From Sulfurimonas sp. (GTDB taxonomy: Bacteria; Campylobacterota; Campylobacteria; Campylobacterales; Sulfurimonadaceae), in assembly GCA_003978475.1 (NCBI GenBank), contig QNZR01000130.1, forward strand, positions 1 to 8,830: DNA of 8,830 bases. Reading direction: 5' to 3'. The notes beneath the pieces are model-generated. The model had not been told where the DNA came from. It searched no databases and saw only the letters and a list, made by a program, of their open reading frames with translations. The stretch's first letter is position 1; every line of letters starts with the position of its first letter. Made by a program: the position numbers and the translations under genes. This document shows positions 4,659 through 8,830 of this stretch, piece after piece.

Positions 4659-7600
4659 CTAGATATTCTCCTCTTCAAAAGAGATGGTGTCATCTTTGTA
4701 AATTCCCGTACCTACCGGAATGGTACGTCCAATAATGACATTTTCTTTCAAATCGGTCAAGTCGTCAATTTTAGCACTAACCGCTGCTTCGGTCAGCACT
4801 TTGGTCGTATCTTGAAATGACGCCGCAGAGATAATGGAATCCGCACTCACTGATGCCCGTGTAATTCCTACCAAAAACGGTTCTGCAATAGCCGGTTCGC
4901 CGCCAAGACGTAAAATTTTATTGTTCTCTTCAATAAACTTAATCTTGCTAATCAGATCACCTTCAATAAACTTGGTATCGCCCGAATCAACAATTTTAAC
5001 CTGACGCAGCATCTGGGTAAAGATGACTTCAATATGCTTATCGGCAATATTAACCCCTTGACGACGGTAAACCTGCTGCACTTCACTCACCAGATAATTA
5101 TAGAGTGCTTTAACCCCTAAAATACGTAAGATTTCGTACGATGAGACAATACCGTCCGTCAGACGCTCACCCGCGTGAACAAATTCGCCATTTTTCACGA
5201 GAGCGGTCAAGGTTTTGGCAACAAAATACTCTTTGACAATCCCATTGTCCGAGCTGATAATAATACGGACTTTCCCCCGCAGCGGTTTACCGAAACTCAC
5301 GACACCATCCAGTTCGGCAATGAGTGCCGTCTCTTTGGGACGACGAGCTTCAAACAATTCTGATACTCGTGGCAGACCCCCGGTAATATCGCGCGATTTT
5401 TGAAGTGCTTTGGGCGTTTTTGCCAAAGTATCGGCAATTTTGACTTCTGCGCCGTCTTGAACATATACGGCTGTTTTCGGCTCGAGCGCATAACGAAGAA
5501 TTGTCCCGTCTACTGTTGCCAATAAAATGGTTGGCTTATATTCCGGTGAAATATACTCATGTAACATCAAACGGGTTTTACCGGTCAATTCGTCAAACTG
5601 TTCGGAAACCGTGACACCCGGAATAATATCTTCAAACGTTACCGTACCGTCAGCTTCGGAAATGGTCGGGTTTGAGTAGGGATCCCACTCAGCAATAACA
5701 ATGCTCTCCTCAGAACTCGGCTTTGCCAGCAACGTACCACTTTCAACATGGGCATCATCATCAATTTCAACAATAGACCCTCGTGCAATGTAGTGGCGCA
5801 TTGCTTCACGATCTTCAGCATCAACCACCACGGCAAAGAGACCTTTCTCAAAAACCTCATGCCCTTTTTTAATCTCATTATGACGCTCTAAATAGTCACC
5901 TTTAAGTAGAAAAAACTTCACCGTTCCATTTTCTTGAGCCACAATTTTCTGTGTTACCGGGGCACCGTCATCTACCATGATTTCTGATGCATATGGAATG
6001 TGATTGGGCACATTCCAGCCATCTTTGATGGACTCGACAATAGACTCGTCTTCATGAACCTTGTCTCCGGTTTTGTACGGAAGATAATATTTCCCTTCAA
6101 TTTTACCGCTACCTCCGGCCAGCTCATTGGCTTTGGCAACGTCATGTTTACGCAGCGTATAACGCACCGTCTCCTTACTTCCTTTTAAACTAATCAGGAT
6201 TTCATCATGAATATTTTGAACATCAACAGTACCGTCAAACGGTGCCTTGATTTTCGGCTCCACTAAAAGTACACCCGAATTACGACGGTTGGCTACAATA
6301 TTTTTACCCTCTTTAGAAGTATACGTTTTCATATTGTAATAACGAATAAACCCTTCTTTTTCCGCAATAACCTGACGCTCTTCACGCGTGCTCGATGCCG
6401 TACCACCGACGTGAAAGGTACGAAGGGTTAATTGCGTTCCGGGCTCTCCGATAGACTGAGCGGCAATAATACCTACCGCTTCACCACGACGAACCATCTC
6501 TCCGGTTCCCAAATTCAGCCCGTAGCACAATGCACAGATGCCTCCTTCGGATTTACAGGTAGTCGGTGTGCGAATGTGTACGGCTTTAATACCCGCCTCA
6601 GAGACTTTGAGTACTTTTAAATCATCCAGGAGCGTTCCCTCGGTAAAGAGAATTTCATTGGTAATAGGGTCAATAATGTCTTCTGCCAATACCCGACCGA
6701 AAATACGGTCTTCCAAAGGTTCAATCATCTCGTTACCAATAGAGATTTCTGTTAACTCGATTCCCTCGTGCGTACCGCAGTCATGCTCTACAACTTTAAC
6801 ATTTTGCGCCACATCAACCAGTTTACGCGTTAAATATCCCGCATTGGCCGTCTTGAGCGCGGTATCGGCAAGCCCTTTACGCGCACCGTGTGTCGAAATA
6901 AAGTACTCAAGAACATTAAGACCTTCTTTAAAGTTCGATATAATCGGTGTCTCGATAATATCGCCACTGGGTTTTGCCATCAGCCCCCGCATACCGGCAA
7001 GCTGGCGAATTTGTGCTGCAGAACCACGTGCCCCGGAGTCTGCCATCATATGAATCGAGTTGAAACCGTCTTTGTCATTTTCAACCAAATCCATCATCAT
7101 ACCCGCCACGGTATTGTTAGTGTCGGTCCAGACATCAATAATTTTATTGTAACGTTCTTGCTCGGTTAATAAACCCGCTTCAAACTGCTTTTGAATCTCT
7201 TTAACCCTGTTTTTTGAATTTACAATGAGCTCTTTTTTCGCATCCGGAATAATAATATCATCAATAGAGATCGACACGCCGGCTTCGGTTGCATATTTGA
7301 AACCGATATCTTTCAAATTATCCAGAAAACTCGCAATAATGCTCAGTCCGCCGTATTTATTGACATAATCTACCAGTGCGGAGATATGTTTCTTTTTCAT
7401 AACGACGTTCCACAAATCAATGGGAACAAAATCGGGAATAATTGATTTTAAAATCAGCCGACCTGCCGTAGTCTGAATCACACGACCGTCTACACGCGTT
7501 CGAATCTTGGCATGAATGTCTAATGCCTTATGTTCTAATGCAACCAATACCTCGTCGGCGTTGGAAAAAAGCTTATTGGCGCCTTTGACGCCGTTCTTTT

Positions 7601-8830
7601 CCAGTGTTATATAATAGATACCCAAAACCATATCTTGTGATGGCGTAGCAATGGCTTTACCTGATGCCGGAAGCAGAACATTCATGGTGCTTAGCATTAA
7701 AACTTTTGCTTCGGCAATCGCCTCGGTTGACAGTGGAATATGTACCGCCATCTGATCCCCGTCAAAGTCCGCATTAAATGCCGCACAAACAAGTGGATGA
7801 AGCTGAATTGCCTTACCGTCAATCAGTTTGGGATGGAATGCCTGAATGGAGAGCTTGTGCAGTGTCGGTGCACGATTCAGCATGATCGGATATCCGTCAA
7901 CAATCTCATTGAGACATTCCCATACCTCGTTGGTTTTTGCTTCAATCATATTTTTTGCCGCTTTAACCGTAGTGGCGTAGCCTTTGTCTTCAAGTTTGGC
8001 AATTAAGTGCGGTTTAAACAGCTCCAGTGCCATTTTTTTAGGTAACCCGCACTGATCCATACGTAGATTTGGACCCACGACGATGACTGAACGTCCGGAA
8101 AAATCTACCCGCTTACCCAGTAGGTTTTGACGAAACCGCCCCTGTTTTCCTTTAATGACTTCCGAAAGCGATTTCAAAGGACGCTTGTTGGCTCCTTTGA
8201 CCGCATTAGCACGACGACCGTTATCAAAAAGTGCATCAACGGACTCTTGAAGCATACGCTTCTCATTTCGTACAATAATCTCCGGAGCCTCCAGCTCTAC
8301 AAGACGTTTTAAACGTTGATTACGGTTAATGACACGACGATAAAGATCATTGACATCAGACACGGCAAATTTCCCGCCGTCAAGACTGACTAACGGACGC
8401 AGATCCGGTGGCAGTACCGGCAGTGCCGTCAACATCATCCACGCCGGATTGTTTCCTGAGTTGAGGAACGACTCAATCACTTTAAGACGTTTGACAATGG
8501 TTTTACGCTTGGCTTCGGAATTGGTTTTTTCCATATCTTCTTTGAGTTGCGCAAAAATATCTACCAGATCAATATCATCAAGAAGATCCCGAACAATTTC
8601 ACCACCCATATAAGCTTCAAAACCGGTTTCACTGTAGCGCTGGAACAGCGTACGATATTGTTCTTCATTAAGAACATCGTACTTGGCTACCATGGTTTTC
8701 TGCTCGGCATCATAGTAGGCTTCACCGCCCTCTTCTACAATGTACGCCTCATAGTAAAGTACACGCTCGAGATCTTTCATCTTGATACCAAGAAGCGTAC
8801 CTATACGTGACGGTAGTGAACTTACATACC
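4659..8830 (-). CDS. rpoC: RNA polymerase beta' subunit (5' end outside window)
   Basis: Beta' carries the catalytic magnesium site of RNA polymerase. The open frame runs off the window edge: upstream of Met at 8780 it continues in frame as YVSSLPSRIGTLLGIK, so that Met is internal. About 100 N-terminal residues, including the first zinc site, are missing. Counting from Met-8780, the switch region LLGKRVDFSGRS comes first, then the catalytic NADFDGDQMAVH at 336-347 with Asp338, Asp340 and Asp342. Zinc site 2 is Cys668, Cys742, Cys749 and Cys752, the same spacing as E. coli 814/888/895/898. The trigger loop starts at SIGEPGTQLTLRTFHVGG (ending at 793) and resumes at DITGGLPRV (1131), with about 335 inserted residues between. 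The visible 1389 residues fit a total near 1500, usual for this phylum. Separate versus fused rpoB (fused in Helicobacter and Wolinella) cannot be judged. It ends in TAG. Confidence 0.99.
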   Translation of the reverse strand, partial: YVSSLPSRIGTLLGIKMKDLERVLYYEAYIVEEGGEAYYDAEQKTMVAKYDVLNEEQYRTLFQRYSETGFEAYMGGEIVRDLLDDIDLVDIFAQLKEDMEKTNSEAKRKTIVKRLKVIESFLNSGNNPAWMMLTALPVLPPDLRPLVSLDGGKFAVSDVNDLYRRVINRNQRLKRLVELEAPEIIVRNEKRMLQESVDALFDNGRRANAVKGANKRPLKSLSEVIKGKQGRFRQNLLGKRVDFSGRSVIVVGPNLRMDQCGLPKKMALELFKPHLIAKLEDKGYATTVKAAKNMIEAKTNEVWECLNEIVDGYPIMLNRAPTLHKLSIQAFHPKLIDGKAIQLHPLVCAAFNADFDGDQMAVHIPLSTEAIAEAKVLMLSTMNVLLPASGKAIATPSQDMVLGIYYITLEKNGVKGANKLFSNADEVLVALEHKALDIHAKIRTRVDGRVIQTTAGRLILKSIIPDFVPIDLWNVVMKKKHISALVDYVNKYGGLSIIASFLDNLKDIGFKYATEAGVSISIDDIIIPDAKKELIVNSKNRVKEIQKQFEAGLLTEQERYNKIIDVWTDTNNTVAGMMMDLVENDKDGFNSIHMMADSGARGSAAQIRQLAGMRGLMAKPSGDIIETPIISNFKEGLNVLEYFISTHGARKGLADTALKTANAGYLTRKLVDVAQNVKVVEHDCGTHEGIELTEISIGNEMIEPLEDRIFGRVLAEDIIDPITNEILFTEGTLLDDLKVLKVSEAGIKAVHIRTPTTCKSEGGICALCYGLNLGTGEMVRRGEAVGIIAAQSIGEPGTQLTLRTFHVGGTASSTREERQVIAEKEGFIRYYNMKTYTSKEGKNIVANRRNSGVLLVEPKIKAPFDGTVDVQNIHDEILISLKGSKETVRYTLRKHDVAKANELAGGSGKIEGKYYLPYKTGDKVHEDESIVESIKDGWNVPNHIPYASEIMVDDGAPVTQKIVAQENGTVKFFLLKGDYLERHNEIKKGHEVFEKGLFAVVVDAEDREAMRHYIARGSIVEIDDDAHVESGTLLAKPSSEESIVIAEWDPYSNPTISEADGTVTFEDIIPGVTVSEQFDELTGKTRLMLHEYISPEYKPTILLATVDGTILRYALEPKTAVYVQDGAEVKIADTLAKTPKALQKSRDITGGLPRVSELFEARRPKETALIAELDGVVSFGKPLRGKVRIIISSDNGIVKEYFVAKTLTALVKNGEFVHAGERLTDGIVSSYEILRILGVKALYNYLVSEVQQVYRRQGVNIADKHIEVIFTQMLRQVKIVDSGDTKFIEGDLISKIKFIEENNKILRLGGEPAIAEPFLVGITRASVSADSIISAASFQDTTKVLTEAAVSAKIDDLTDLKENVIIGRTIPVGTGIYKDDTISFEEENI

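Noticed and set aside
4620..4820. 66-codon + strand frame spanning the rpoC 3' end
   Set aside because: Mostly antisense to rpoC, and its start lies in the hairpin after rpoC; nothing supports translation.
6538..7053. 171-codon open frame on the + strand opposite rpoC
   Set aside because: It lies wholly antisense to a highly conserved, motif-verified part of rpoC around zinc site 2, is Ser/Pro-rich as antisense shadows often are, and shows no recognisable domain or ribosome site.
8778..8780. Met at 8780 as the start of rpoC
   Set aside because: The frame stays open to the window edge and encodes the conserved SLPSRIG block of beta' upstream of this Met.

Overview
The window is a housekeeping stretch of a Campylobacterota (epsilon-proteobacterial) chromosome. 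The lineage call rests on protein details recalled from the family: the EF-G, S12 and S7 sequences read like Campylobacter/Sulfurimonas-type orthologues, the RNA polymerase beta' subunit carries the long trigger-loop insertion of this group, and the aspartate/glutamate leucyltransferase closely resembles the Campylobacter version. The moderate G+C (mid-40s percent by eye) fits a free-living sulfur oxidiser of the Sulfurimonas/Sulfuricurvum/Sulfurovum kind better than Campylobacter jejuni, but genus is not established.

Layout. On the + strand from the left edge come the 3' end of prfB (release factor 2, cut before its GGQ motif), a 92-nt gap, bpt (N-end-rule leucyltransferase), and 15 nt later a 75-residue two-helix membrane protein of unknown function. 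These converge on a block that fills the rest of the window on the - strand. In transcription order that block is rpoC (5' end outside the window), a 182-nt gap, rpsL, a 68-nt gap, rpsG, a 12-nt gap and fusA. A strong intrinsic terminator for fusA sits in the 67-nt convergent junction.

Function. rpoC supplies the catalytic beta' subunit of RNA polymerase. rpsL, rpsG and fusA form the classic str operon (S12, S7, EF-G), here without a tuf gene after fusA. prfB ends translation at UGA/UAA. Bpt marks proteins with N-terminal Asp/Glu for ClpS/ClpAP-type degradation. The window therefore covers transcription, elongation, termination and protein turnover.

Regulation. The rpoC-rpsL gap holds a perfect TATAAT for the str operon, a small leader hairpin, and an 8-bp hairpin after rpoC that lacks a U-tract. 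The rpsL-rpsG gap holds a second promoter-like pair (TTGAGA, 16 nt, TATAAT).

I found no mobile element, CRISPR array, RNA gene or unusual multi-gene system. No gap exceeds 182 nt. All complete genes look intact, and the interest is limited to regulatory details and one uncharacterised small membrane protein.
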